Source: Zonotrichia leucophrys gambelii (lineage: Eukaryota > Chordata > Aves > Passeriformes > Passerellidae). Taken from it: a DNA stretch of 64,000 nucleotides. Position numbers and translations under genes: made by a program. Below are positions 26,500 through 38,700 of this stretch, in pieces (within the stretch, counting starts at the first letter, position 1; each line of letters starts with the position of its first letter). The stretch spans positions 90,690,912 to 90,754,911 of the forward strand of contig NC_088171.1 in the NCBI RefSeq assembly GCF_028769735.1. Direction: 5' to 3'. The notes beneath the pieces were generated by a model. It saw nothing but the letters and a program-made list of their open reading frames with translations, was not told where the DNA came from and ran no database searches.

Positions 26500-27560
26500 G
26501 TATTAATTTCACAGTAAAGTATGACTTTGAAACAACAGCAAAGGGCAGGTGCTTTCCTGGCATTTACAGTAAAGGTGAAATTGATATGTTTGAAATGCCG
26601 CAAGTAAACACAGATACTGGGCTGAACATGTAACAAAGCCCACACATCCCAAACTAACAAAGATGCATCAGCTTGGAGCTTGAGCTGTATAGAAATTCAA
26701 GGTGTATTTGCTGGCTACTTGCTTTAGACAGCACTGCTTTCCCATGATCACAGAACTCTGCCTGTATTTTGATTCAGCATTGACATGTAAAGAACATTTG
26801 TTAATTGTCCATTTTAACACACAGTGAAATGTGTGAGATCAGCGCAACTGAAGACTTAGAGTCGGTTTTACATGTATCAAGTGGGTGCATTGAAAAGGCA
26901 ACTTCAAAATTGAGGGATTGTTTTAAGTGGTTTAAACCTATCCTCTGAGCCAACTTTGCTGCTAAAAAGGTGCAGAGGTTTAAAATAAAAATAACACATT
27001 CTTAGGCTGTTTGCATTTGCTATTCAAAGAGCTTGTTCGTCTTTAATCTTAACTCTTTATCTCCAGAACTCTGAATGAGGGAAAAAGACAGAGACTATAC
27101 CAGAATCCTTTGCTCTATCAACAGATACATGGGAATTAGAAAATAACCCTCTGCTCATTTGCCAATAGCCTTTGCAAGTCACCTAATTAGATGATTAAGT
27201 CATTAAAGGGATATGCGCATCTGAAAAGCCTCTAGTCAGCCTCTGAAATCAGAGGAGATAAAGACAAGACTCATTTCTTTTTTCTCTTACACTGAAAAGG
27301 TAATTAATCCATTTAACTCTGCCTAGCACTGCTTTTCTGTAGTAAAAAGGAGAGACTGAAGCAGGATAGCTTTTCAGAAACACTCTTTGAAACATCAGAA
27401 TGACAAATGCCTCTTTCTTTTGCATGCCACATGAAGAGGCTCGGCTTAGCCTCCAGTGGTCAAAATTATTTAGACAAGAGATCAGCAGCAGTGTGTGTAA
27501 TGCTGACTTTGGTATTTGGGATGTTACTGACTACCTGCTAATTTGACTTTGTTGTAACTC
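26500..27560. promoter_or_regulatory. Candidate conserved non-coding region
   Basis: This is repeat-free sequence with dense homeodomain-type and POU-like words. At about 27180-27225, CACCTAATTAGATGATTAAG is followed closely by ATATGCGCAT, and TAATTAATCC lies near 27302. It lacks the decayed look of the flanks and has no long open frame. The call rests on texture only; no alignment was possible. It could equally be ordinary unique DNA. Confidence 0.2.
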
Positions 27561-28501
27561 AGTGCAACGCCTTTCTCCAGAGCAGCATGTAAGGCTGGTA
27601 AATAAAATTCTGAATAGAAAATTATTTAGCACCATTCACCTTCTCCTATAGAGGCTTCACAGAGTCATCCTTGGGTGCCTGTCACCTGCAGGATAGGGAC
27701 TGCCTTCCAAACAATAACAACATTTTCCAGGCTTTTAATGTAAAGCTGGAAATAGTGTGTTGTAAATGACATACAAACTTGTGCTGCCCTAGCAACTAAG
27801 GAAAGCTCCCCATTACCAACCACCAACTACACTATGGATAAACCAGTGCTTCAACAGTAATTTTTAACATGTCCATCTGTGTAAGGTTTCAGGCTTAATT
27901 TCTGTGAATATATTTTGATATTTTCAGTATAACACAACTATGAAGAGATAAAGTTCAGCAGTAAAAAGCAGAGCTCGGAAAACCTTAATCTACAATGCTT
28001 TTGTCAGGATTCATCAGACTAGAGAGCACAGCCCATGTTGCAATAGCTCAGCCTCATCGTTTCAGTGATATGAGAGGATCTCAAGACAGGTGACAGTGGA
28101 CAGAGGTCCCAGACTCCATTTTGCAATTCCTTTCTCTAGAATCAAATTGGTGAATGAGGTGAAGAAAGAAAGTTTAGTCCTGTGAGCTTAAAACGAGAAA
28201 CTTTTTCCTCTGCTTCCAGGATTCTTTCTGGGTCTGGCTACAGGAATCCTAGCAACACTGTACAGCAAAAAGGAATGTCAAACATGGAAAGTATATTATT
28301 ATAAATAACTGCCATTGTTGTTCTAAAATCTGACATCTCTATGTCAAAACAATTCCTAGTTTTGAGCCACATTTGGAGTAAAATTCAGGTATGCTCACAC
28401 AGTTTTTGTACTTGCAGTGCTGTAAGTTCAACTAGAACATTGTGTGATTTCCACAATAATTTTTTGAAAGAGTTCAGCATTGACCTGTTATTCTACTGTG
28501 T
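27561..28501. other. Unique non-coding sequence up to the LTR insertion
   Basis: No gene is established. A splice-acceptor-like CCTCTGCTTCCAG ends at 28219 and is followed by a short hydrophobic open segment to a stop at 28106+200 (28306-28308). It is discussed as a finding, not annotated as an exon. Confidence 0.45.
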
Positions 28502-28506
28502 GCAAC
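28502..28506. repeat. Left target-site duplication of the solo LTR
   Basis: GCAAC directly abuts the TGTCATGG end of the LTR and is repeated exactly at 29921-29925. A 5-bp duplication is typical of ERVL-like (class III) integrations, although other classes cannot be excluded. Confidence 0.8.
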
Positions 28507-29920
28507 TGTCATGGTTTGAGCCTGGCACAGAGCCAGTGCCCCCATGAAAATGCCCCACCCTGGTGTCTGCTGTGAGATGTGACCAGGAATAAGCAAAACA
28601 GGCTCCAACTTAAACATAAATAACACTTTATTACCTAAAACTACAGGAAAAAATAGGAAAGACTATAAGGAAAAGAAAAAAATTGAAAACCTTACAAAAA
28701 CCACTTTTCCTCCTCCCCACTCCCTAACTTTCCCAATCCAATACATTCTCTCAAAACAACTGCTCAGCCTTGGCCCCACACGTTAGTATACTCAAACTGC
28801 AGTTCATGGAGAGGAAAAGGAGTCCTTCTTGTTCCATAGGCTTTTCCTGGAAACAGTGAAATCCCGGATGCTTCTTTGTCACTTTGGCACCGCCCGGAAA
28901 GTCCATTTGCCGCTTGTGACATGTTCCTTCCATGCTCAGTGCTCTCACCACCGAGACATGGATCAGAGCTGCTTTTAGGGTGGTCTTTCAAGGATGCCTT
29001 GTCTCACTCCAAAAAGGCACAGTCTCTGCTTTTGGGACAACTGTCCCCCCCATATATTTCCAACCCCCTGGGGCCGGGGGGTCCTCACAAATGAACCCTC
29101 CTGGTTTTGAGGCACTGCCTCCCCCTAAATGCAGTCTGTGTCACAGGAACAACTGAGTCCATGGCTACAAGAAAACGTCCAGCCCAAAGGCCACTCCAAA
29201 TCATCTCTCCCCATCCAATCATCTCCACAAACTCCGGGCCAAGGTCCTTATCTCATATCATCTCTCATCTCCCTTCTTATTCAGCTTCGAGGAGGATTAG
29301 CATTTTCGCAAGGCCCCAATCATGCAGGAAAGGGTTAAAAGTTTTCAGTCTCTGTCTGTCCTGGGAGGAGATGATACTCCCACACATGCTGCTGCTGCGG
29401 CCGGCCGGGCTCTCTCTCCCTCCCCCCTTCTCCTCCTGGCTGGCTGCCATCACATTCGGTGCCGCCGGCTCTCTCTCTCCGGGGGGGGGGGGGGGGGAAG
29501 GGGGGCTGGCTGCTCTCCTGGGGGGGGGGGGGAAGGGGAGCTGGCTGCTCTCCTGGGGGGGGGGGGAAGGGGAGCTGGCTGCCCGATGTCTCTTGGGGCT
29601 CCCCCACCCTTCCATCCTTGGGGCCCCCCCGAAGCCCCCCCAAGCCCATCACTGTCCAGGCCCCAGGCCTCACCGCATGGCTGGCCCCTCCCCCGCCCAG
29701 CAGCAGCGGGCCGGGCGAGGGAGAGAGGTCTGAACTCCTCGGCCGCGATGTCCAAAAAGAGGAAATGCCAGGGCAGTGCCCTGCTTTTAACCCCTGTGTA
29801 TTCTCGGAGGTGTGTCCAAACCCCACTGGCTACACCAGGTGTCAGTATGAAACCCAAAACCTTCATTGGTTTGACCACAGCTTCCCAGAATTCTCACTCC
29901 TTCCGGGTCAACCCATGACA
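28507..29920 (-). mobile_element. Solo LTR of an avian endogenous retrovirus
   Basis: This is a 1,414-bp element beginning TGTCATGG and ending CCATGACA, an exact 8-bp inverted match that extends imperfectly inward. It is bounded by identical GCAAC 5-mers, which fixes the insertion ends to the base. There is no gag, pol or env, no primer-binding site and no second LTR, so it is a solo LTR left by LTR-LTR recombination. The inner part (about 29390-29760) is very GC-rich and has G-tract tandem repeats. Minus orientation is inferred: on the minus strand an AATAAA lies at 28632-28627, about 120 bp from the downstream end, with the GC-rich promoter-like half upstream. No comparable poly(A) signal is seen near the plus-strand end. 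Open frames of 112-208 codons in both strands here (29107-29977) are composition artefacts. The intact ends and duplication suggest a relatively recent insertion. Confidence 0.88.
29481..29581. repeat. G-tract minisatellite inside the LTR
   Basis: Three tandem units of about 39, 35 and 27+ bp. Each consists of a run of 12-17 G, then AAGGGG(A/G)G(C)TGGCTG and CTCTCCT. Units start at 29481, 29520 and 29555. Runs this long are prone to length error in sequencing. The plus strand has strong G-quadruplex potential. Confidence 0.88.
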
Positions 29921-29925
29921 GCAAC
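29921..29925. repeat. Right target-site duplication of the solo LTR
   Basis: GCAAC follows CCATGACA immediately and matches 28502-28506. Confidence 0.8.
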
Positions 29926-32406
29926 CCTCACAGTGATTCAATACTGTATCCAAGAAAAGTCAGAGAAATCACTCTGAGGTTTAGTACACCTATCAGTGCC
30001 CATTTTAGTAGTATGTTTTGACTGAAATTTTCAGTGATGTCAGAGAGACAAGAAACCTAATGTATGGACAGACAGTACTTTGCAAGTTTTGTGACCAGAT
30101 TATTGTTATGTGCTTGCATAGACATACATTTTCTTGGGACAGAGGGTGCAAAAAGTGAATCTTCACAAAATACTATAGATCCTTAAAAATCCATGAATTG
30201 TCAAAGAAGTCCAAATATTTCATTTAAGATTCAATTGACACCTTGATATCAAATAGATGTAGTGCCAGGATGTGTTCCTTTAGGCAAAATGATTATCAGT
30301 CTTCCTTAGTTGACAGCAATTTAATAATAACACCAACATGAATTATTAATTTCTAACATTACTATAAATACATTGAAAATTTCTTGTCAACCCTTGCCTA
30401 GAAGGCCATAAATGAAACTTCCCCCAGATAAGCTGAAATATAGTTCTTAAGCTATTATTTTTCTCTGAAAAATGCAAATGGATGAAAAGCATTGACTTAG
30501 CCAATGTTCTTTATTTTATTCATTATTCAATAATTTGTGCATGCTTAAATCTTTATAATAATTTTGGTTTTTTCCTTAGTATTTATAGTATCTAAATTTG
30601 ATATGCACAAAAGCACATACCTATTTCTCACCTTCTGTAATGAGAATAGTTCTTTCTTTCCCACCCTAACTAGCAGGATTCTGTATTATAAAATAATTTT
30701 AACTTGAAATATAAAAAGGGAACAAAAGGCAACAAAACATGTGTCTTGAGGATGTCTTAGCCTACTAATTTTCTAGTTTCTCAAACTAGTTTTTATTTCC
30801 TAGTTTCTTTAAAAAATTAACATGTACAAGAATGGCCAGATCAAAATACCAAGTAGATCAAAAGAGATGATGGGTTATTTTAACTGTAAGGCCTTTAACA
30901 GAAAAAACCTAATCTCTATGCAAGGTCATTACAGCATGAGCAAACAGAAAAAAACAGCAATGAAAACTGTTTTTAACTATCTAAACCATTCTTTTGAATT
31001 CTAACTCGATATATTGATATTATTTCCCTCATTATACAAAAAAAGAGCAACATACTATTTCATATCTCAGTATATTTTAGATTTGCAGGGAAGGGGAGCA
31101 AAGCTGAAAAACCTTAGGCAACAAACTCAGCCTTAAGCAAAAAAAAAAATCCCTGCCACTCTCTTGCTTGAGTGGCCCTTGAGAAATCCGTGAATAAACA
31201 TTTTTTGCTCTTATTATACGCAATATTTCCTTCCTTCCCTATCTCAATTTGCATTACGCACTTTTGACTGAAGGCAATAACAACAATACCAAGAAAAGAA
31301 ACAAGTGTCAAAGGACATCTAGATAGCAACCTCTCAATGCTTGAAATCCTTCAAACAAAGTGTAACTTACAAATGTAACTAGTACCATACCATAAGGCAA
31401 GCTAGCCCAAGCTATCAGTTGAAGTGAAGATATTTGGTATCTTGTTGAAAATTTCTAGTGGCTAGAATTTCATCTGCAGTGAAGAAATATTTTTGACAGG
31501 ACACCATAGCATACTGAGTTATTCTAACCCCCTGCTGAAGCATTCTTACTTGCAGACACATAATGAAATAGTTTTTAGGCATTAAATATGTACTTCTCCC
31601 ATAAATTAATTATTAATCATGGAAATATATGTAATGAAAGAAATTGGTGTAAGGGAAACACAGGGAAAGTTGTAACAATAGTTGTTGTAAAATAGTTACA
31701 TAGAAAACAGATTATACACTTTCAGTAATTAACAGGTAGAAATTATGTCAAAATTAGAAAAACGAGACAAACCAGCAGGGCAGGACAATTCTAGATGGCA
31801 GCTAATTCACCAGGGATGACTTCAGGAAGTAACTAACATTATCTGTATAAAAGAGACAATTAAAATCCACTTTTATTTACTTAAATATAGTCTACGTGTA
31901 CATTGAGTGTAAGGAATAAATAAGCATTGCAGAGCTAGCTTGATCAAACATCTCTGTCATCACAAATTTCCTTCTTCCTTTTCTATCTTAGGTCAGCCTA
32001 CCATTTTCAAAACTTTCTTAAAGCATTAGCATTTTTGTATTCCCCCCTTTTTTTCCTTGAGTTGGTTTTTTTCAGTTTTTTTTAAATTTTCTATTTTTCC
32101 AAGTACTTCCTATTCATACCTTCTATCCACCAAGGCCTCCTCCAGTACAGAAATTCCTATCATGCAGTTGGGTATGGAAAAGAATATATGCAGGAGCTGA
32201 AAGAGGATGTTTTCAGTCTGGAAAAAAACAGGAGAACACCATCAAATCAGAAATCTTCCTGAGTGGAATAGGTCTTTAGACCAAGTTTAATGTAAACAAG
32301 CTTTAAGTATCAGAGTCAGGGCTAAACAGGAATGCTTAACAACATATTTCAATGCAAAATTGATTTATTCTGTTTTATTCCCAAATCAGGGAATAAAACT
32401 TCTGTA

Positions 32407-32441
32407 CTTGTCTAGTACTTCCAGAGTCAGTACTAGACAAG
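32407..32441. repeat. Perfect inverted repeat, 13-bp arms, 9-nt loop
   Basis: The arm CTTGTCTAGTACT (32407-32419) is followed by a 9-nt spacer and its exact reverse complement at 32429-32441. It has no transposon context. Confidence 0.92.
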
Positions 32442-32736
32442 CTGTGAAGCAGCTTAAGATGTTAGTACCAGCCAAGCCTGGTCTTCCCCAAAAACAAAAT
32501 CAGCAAAAGGTCAAAGCTGACCAAGGAGATTTGGCTGCTTAGAATCAACCCAGCACCATTGATGATGGAAGCACTGAGATTTCTTGCTGATGCAGCTGAG
32601 CTGCAGACACACATTACCATTTTGGTTTTCCCATATTTTTCTCCCCTCAAAACTGATGCCTATAAATTTATAACAGGTCTTCTTTCAATGCCATAAGGGA
32701 ACCCCTAAAGTTAACAAAATGGTCTTTGAGAAGAAA

Positions 32737-32780
32737 TTTTTAGACTTCTGAAAAAGCATTTTTAGCATTCTGAAAAAGCA
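32737..32780. repeat. 22-bp tandem duplication
   Basis: Two adjacent 22-bp units (32737-32758 and 32759-32780), each starting TTTTTAG and ending TTCTGAAAAAGCA, differ at about two bases. Confidence 0.85.
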
Positions 32781-35700
32781 CATCCATTGACTTTCAATAT
32801 TATATCATCGCTTTGAAGTCAGTCGGATGATGCTCACAAAAGGTCAAAGGAACAAATGAGAGGCCTGCCAAGATTTATTTTGGGCATTTATGCACCATTA
32901 AACAGGGTTACCTGCTTTCCAAGATATCATTCAGCTCTTTGGATTGCACAAGTTATAATAGTGACAGTGAATGGGAAAATACAGGTTATTTCTATCTCTG
33001 GGTGTATCTCTGCTTAATTCAACTTTGTTTTGCTCTTCAGACAAAGTGATAACTTCAAGGGAAATGACCAGAGCTTTTTGGAGCACTGTAATGCCATCTC
33101 AAAGAATCATCTATCAGACCTTGGCATGTCTCCTCTCCTGTATTCTCTCCTGAATTCAGCAGGAGGCTTCCAATATGACAACTGATCTACTAGACTTCCT
33201 ACTAAACAAGCCAGAGCTTTATCTTGGATAAGCCACTTTAAAGGTAGCTGTGAGGAGCCTGCCAGCCATGAGCTGCATGCAGATGAAAGTGAATAATGCA
33301 ACATGCAGCATGCAGCAATATTCTGCCACTACTGATTCCATCTACACAACAAATACTCATCATGTGCACATAGACGGCAACTGAATCAATTATAATCTTT
33401 CAAGACGGGTAAAAACAAAGACTTTTGTTTTCAAAGCAAATGTCACCAAAACAGTTAAAAAAGACAAAAGCCAGATAAAAATATGAATAGAAATGGTCTC
33501 TTGATTGCTCTTCTCATTGTAAACTGCATGGTAAGAGTTTTTTCTCCCGTTTGAAGGGTCAGAATAAAAAGTATGAAAGAAAAAATCATGTTTAAGTTTT
33601 CATCTTTGAAAGGATCTACTCTTGGAAAAAAAAAAAACTGATAACATTTTAACATGTAGGGATCAAACTAACAGTGCCACTCACTATCAGAAAGTAAAAT
33701 ACATTTGAAGCATGTTATTTTCAAACTTTCTTGCCCTAAAGAATAACAAGCTTCCTAGTGTAGCTAGGGAAAGCAAATACACAATTATAAAGCCACAGAA
33801 ATGTCAGATGACTCCTTTCTGGTGGGCAAAAATAACCCACTAGGCAACATTTACTGCTTTATCCTTATTTCTGAAAGGAAGTCCCTTCAACATAGAGCAG
33901 CAGTACATCTTCTACCACTTAAATTTATTTGATTATTCAGACACATGTAAAGTATGTATTTAATCTGCACTCTCAGGGAATAAAACATAGTTACAGAATG
34001 AATAAACCTCTAAGACTTACCAAATTAAAACAAGGAGATACACCTTGAGTCTCACAATCTTTTTTATTATGTAGTGTAGTAAGTGGTGTTACAAACTGTT
34101 TATATACCCAAGACAAAACCAAACCATGTTTTTTTGCTTCAATCTTACATTCTCACTTACCTACATAGATTAAAACAAGATAGCTGACATATGCCAAGAC
34201 ATAATTAAATAATTAACTCCATTCACACCTTCTACTTATTCCCAGAGCCCAAAGCAGATTCTGCTGCAGCAGAATAGCACCCCCTTTGGCTCGTGGAAGG
34301 AATTGAAGGGTGCTCCTTCTGAGGGAACCCAGACCACATACAGGCTGGTGCTGATTTGAAGATCTTGTCACCCACCATGGTCATGTCCATCTTAGACTGA
34401 AAGAAAACATATTGCACTTGTGCTTGGATACTGCTAGTTTCTAATTTTATTCAGTGTGGAACTAAATAGTCAAGCTGATGTTTTGCTCTCCTATTTATAG
34501 GAAGCCAACTGACCATTACGCAATTTTAATCTAAATAAAAGACACCAAAATATATATTTTGTGTTCTGTTAGTATTGTCATCATTGTGCACAATGTTTAT
34601 TAATGAGACTGGGAAGGTATGAATGTCCTTTTCACAGTTTAGTACCAGGCTGAACAAAGTCATGTTTCAGTACTACATTTAGTTATTGATGAAATGTTGC
34701 AATGCTGTGAGAAAAAACAAAAAGAAGTTGGACAGGTTTAAACCATTTTCCACTGAACACCACCTTCCTTTGCAATGGCAATTTCAAGACTTCCAGATAG
34801 GTCTAAGAAAAAATTACACAAAAAATTTAAAATAGTTGTTTTCCTCAGTTTCAGTGGGATTTCTGGAGCCAACCAGAAAAGATATGGCTGTGAATCTTAG
34901 TCTTACAATATGAAAATTAAAAAGTAAGCCATAAAGAAGACTAGACCAGACATGTATTTTGAAAAATGCCTTTCATTATGATGTTTTCCTCTGATCATCA
35001 TTATATTTTCCTACATTTTAACAAGAGTCGCAGAAATACATGAAGTAATACGAATTCATGATGAGGAAGTGGAGGGAAATGAGTGAATTTTGCTGTTCAC
35101 AACTCCAAAGAACACAGTCTTTCCTCCCTATTCAGTGCCTCTCTGGAATGGAAAAATCTGTCTCTAATTTTCCACTTACCCTCAGTGGTAGATTAGAAAA
35201 CATTCCCAAGTGGAATTGTAAATCTTTGACCACACTCCTTAAGAAAGCGAGAAAGCGAAGTCTTTTGGTTCTTTTCAGCAATGAGTTGCCCAAGTTTATA
35301 GTGAAGAGAATTGATTCTGTCACATTCTAGTATGTGCTTAATCTAAGATACTTAAAGATTGTGTAAGAGGAATTAGCAAATTTCAATATAATGATAAACA
35401 TGAGTTCTGAAATGAATCAAATGCTCAGCTTCATGAAACAATTTTGTAGGCTACAGCTTGTTAGCACTGCCAAAAGGCTGCTTCTTTTCTCAAAGGCATC
35501 ACACACCCTCACATGCTCCCCTTTCAGCAGAAAATTATAAGATTTTCTTGCACATAAGGAAGGGTCACTGTGCAATTTCCTTTTACTATAATTTGAAATA
35601 CCGCAAATATAATTTCTCATCGTACTCTAGGGAACATAACAGTTTTGGCAAAATGCAAAGAAAAGGTAGAGTTGAAAAAGAAAGTAAAGAAACCCACACA

Positions 35701-38700
35701 TTAATTTCTGCAATGTATTTTAGTGTTTTCTCCTAAAAAGTCAGTAAGTATCACCAGGCTAGTTTGAGATATTGGATTTAATTGAAAGAAACAAAGTTGT
35801 GCAAATATATGTCCAGAGAATATTTTGAGTCAAAATGCTTTGACATTCTTCCAAAATCTACATATTTCACTATGGAATCATACCTTCCATACATTAAATT
35901 TTCTTTGCTTGTTTGCTGAAGCAAGAGAACTACAATTTTAAATATCGAGTTAGCACTATGCATAGAATTTAATAACACATTCATAAGAAGGTTAGCTTAT
36001 ACTCACAAACTTAAAAGTACGTCTGTTATCTATTTTTGAGTGTCTGTCCTGAAAGACTTAAATACTGTGTTTCAAAAGCACTTTACAAATAATCAGAGGT
36101 TATTCATTGTAAATTAATTCCAAATATTTACTCAAGAGATAGCTAGTTATCCTAGGATACTGTAACTCACTATTTTTAATGAGAATATCACTCCAGTGAC
36201 TACAACAATCAGAATTCTCCTGACTGTGCTGTTGGCTATCCAGCAGAAACTGCATTTCCAGAAGGTTAAACAAAGAGAAGGTACTGTCCAGAAAATATGG
36301 CCAAGCATGGAACTGGAGGACAGGCTGCCCTCTTTATATTTCTTGTGCTTCTTAAACAAGGATGGTCATGTGAGGAAGTCAGATATTTGTGGATGCTCTC
36401 TCTTTTGAACACATGAGAGAGCTTTATAAAATGTTGATGTAGCTCATCCTGCTTAAGACAGGTAAATGCTGTTTCCTAGTTGGGCATCCAAAGTTTCTGT
36501 ATGCTTTTTCTCAGCAGTCATGTTTTTATTACTTTTCCAACACTCTTGCTGTGGGGCTGTGAAATTGTTTTTGTTTCTTAGGGTTGCAGAATTATTTCTG
36601 GAAAAAAATCATCTTGCATTTTTCCACAATGTACCCTACATGCAAGGAACAAAAATGCAATCTATGTCCCATTGGTAGGAAGGGAGAGCTCTGTGCTATT
36701 CCCTCCTGCCCTGGTCTCTTCCGAAGTTAGAATTGGGAAACGCACTACAACTCCTCTCCTATTTGTGAATAACTCCTGTCTCTTTGTGAATATCTTGCTA
36801 AGAGAATCAGGAAAACCAAAATGACTGTTGCATGGTTAGCTCTTAATATGAAGAAATGCACCAAGAAACTAAAACAAAGCGTGTCACAGAATAAACCTCT
36901 CTCATATCATCATCATCATCAGTACCAGGTGAGCAAATGGACAGTTGCCTTGCTTTGGATCCTCTAAATCCGTGCCTATTTTGCACACAACTCCCAGAGT
37001 AGGAATGGTGTATCTTTTTGCTTTGTAGTGCTGCTGGAGGCATCTGCAATGATTAAATTGTCTGTCATATCTGCCAACATTTGCTTAAAATAGGAGATGA
37101 AGTGGGCTTCTGGAATAATTCGGCAATAATTTTGCCTGTTAATTTGTGAAACCTTTCAGGCACCACAAGTTTTTTCTGTTCTGCATGGCTTTGCATCATT
37201 GATCCTTACATACAGAATGCAGGAAAACCAGCAAGAATTCTAACTATTCAATCCAGAATGGTTCTGTCCAGAAACCTCTGTCTGTGGAGGACAGCTGAAG
37301 TGCTAATGACACATATTACCTTTATTTGTACTTTAACTTATGCTTCTATTAATTCTTGTGATTTGTTTAGTTTGTTGCATCTCTTGCCAGGAATACTGGT
37401 TCAGATTTCCTTATGATTCTCCTTGCTCAGTAATTTGTACAGTAGTTTGAGCAATTTTGGCAGACCTTTAGACCTTGTTCATAACATTCAGTCCTTCAAA
37501 TAGAACCCAAAACTTTGCAAAAACATCTTTCAGAGTTGTAGTCAAAAAGAACATAATACTACCATAAGCCTGTATATGAGAACTGAGAGCGAAGCCAACA
37601 ATAATGACAAAGAGCTTCACAGTAATATAATGCCAATATTTTTCTTGATGCAATCACATATAACCTCTGGGTCCTAGAATTATGTTCCATTTCCGTTACT
37701 CCTGCTTTACATCTTTGTATGGGACAGCTAGTCAATGGTCTATAAACTATTAAAATGATAGAAAGTCAAACGTTTGGGAAATGGATAGCACCTCACAGCA
37801 AAGATGACTGATTTTTCTGCAAGCTTTCAGAAGTTTCCAAGTCCTTTTGGACCTAATTGGACTTTTAATTGGTGAAGGTATGTTATTAAAATTCTAATCT
37901 TCATTTTTTGCATCCATTTTTGCTTCAGATTAATGTGGAACAGGAGGAGTACTGTCTACAGTATCCAAGATGCATTTGCTCCCCACCCACCTCAATCAAT
38001 ACATCAACATCCTGTTTTGTTCCCTTTCTTTCCTAAAAAATCCTTTCTGTGAGTTTGATTTTTTTTTTTTGGCTGTGGCTGAGCTTAGCAGAAAATATTT
38101 CATCCTGCTGTGTTTCAGGGTGACAGCACCTGTTTCACCCTGCCCACAAACACATTGTACAGAGCACTGCAAAAGAGGAGAGTGGGGAAGGGCGCTACAC
38201 ACCTCACGATGGGCAGCAGCTTCATCTCCAAAAAGAAAAAGCAGTGTTTTGAAATCCTTCTCTGAAGTGAGAAACCCTTTGTTCTGTATATAGGAAAGAA
38301 AGCAGTGGTGGTGCGCAAACCATGCCTCACTCAGAGGCCACTCTCCTCTCCAAAGGCTCCCTCTGCAATGCTCTGTGTGTCTGACTATGGTCACAATCTC
38401 TCCTCACCCACTCCAATGAAAACACAGACCCACTCTGCTGTTTACTTATGGGATTTTATGGTCTTACGTGACACAGACAGTTTTAGAAATGCAGGATAAA
38501 ATACTCAGAGCTTCCTTTTCATGTCTTCTTCCTTTGCAACATGTTTTCTTTAGTAACAGACAGAGTACAGAAGGATGGCAGATCCGATATGAGAGCCAGG
38601 TGATCCCCTGGCTGATGAGGGGGTTTGGGTTGTCATTGCAGGCACCAGTGTGGATGAATGCCTGGCATTTCAGAAAGAAGCCTGACTCTTATTTTCTTTC

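Noticed and set aside
29107..29977. Pro/Gly-rich open frames of 112-208 codons
   Set aside because: They lie inside the solo LTR and arise from G-tracts and GC-rich sequence. Frames on both strands overlap, and none resembles a retroviral protein.
38116..38142. CAGGGTGA...TCACCCTG inverted pair
   Set aside because: 8-bp arms with an 11-nt loop are expected by chance in a window of this size.
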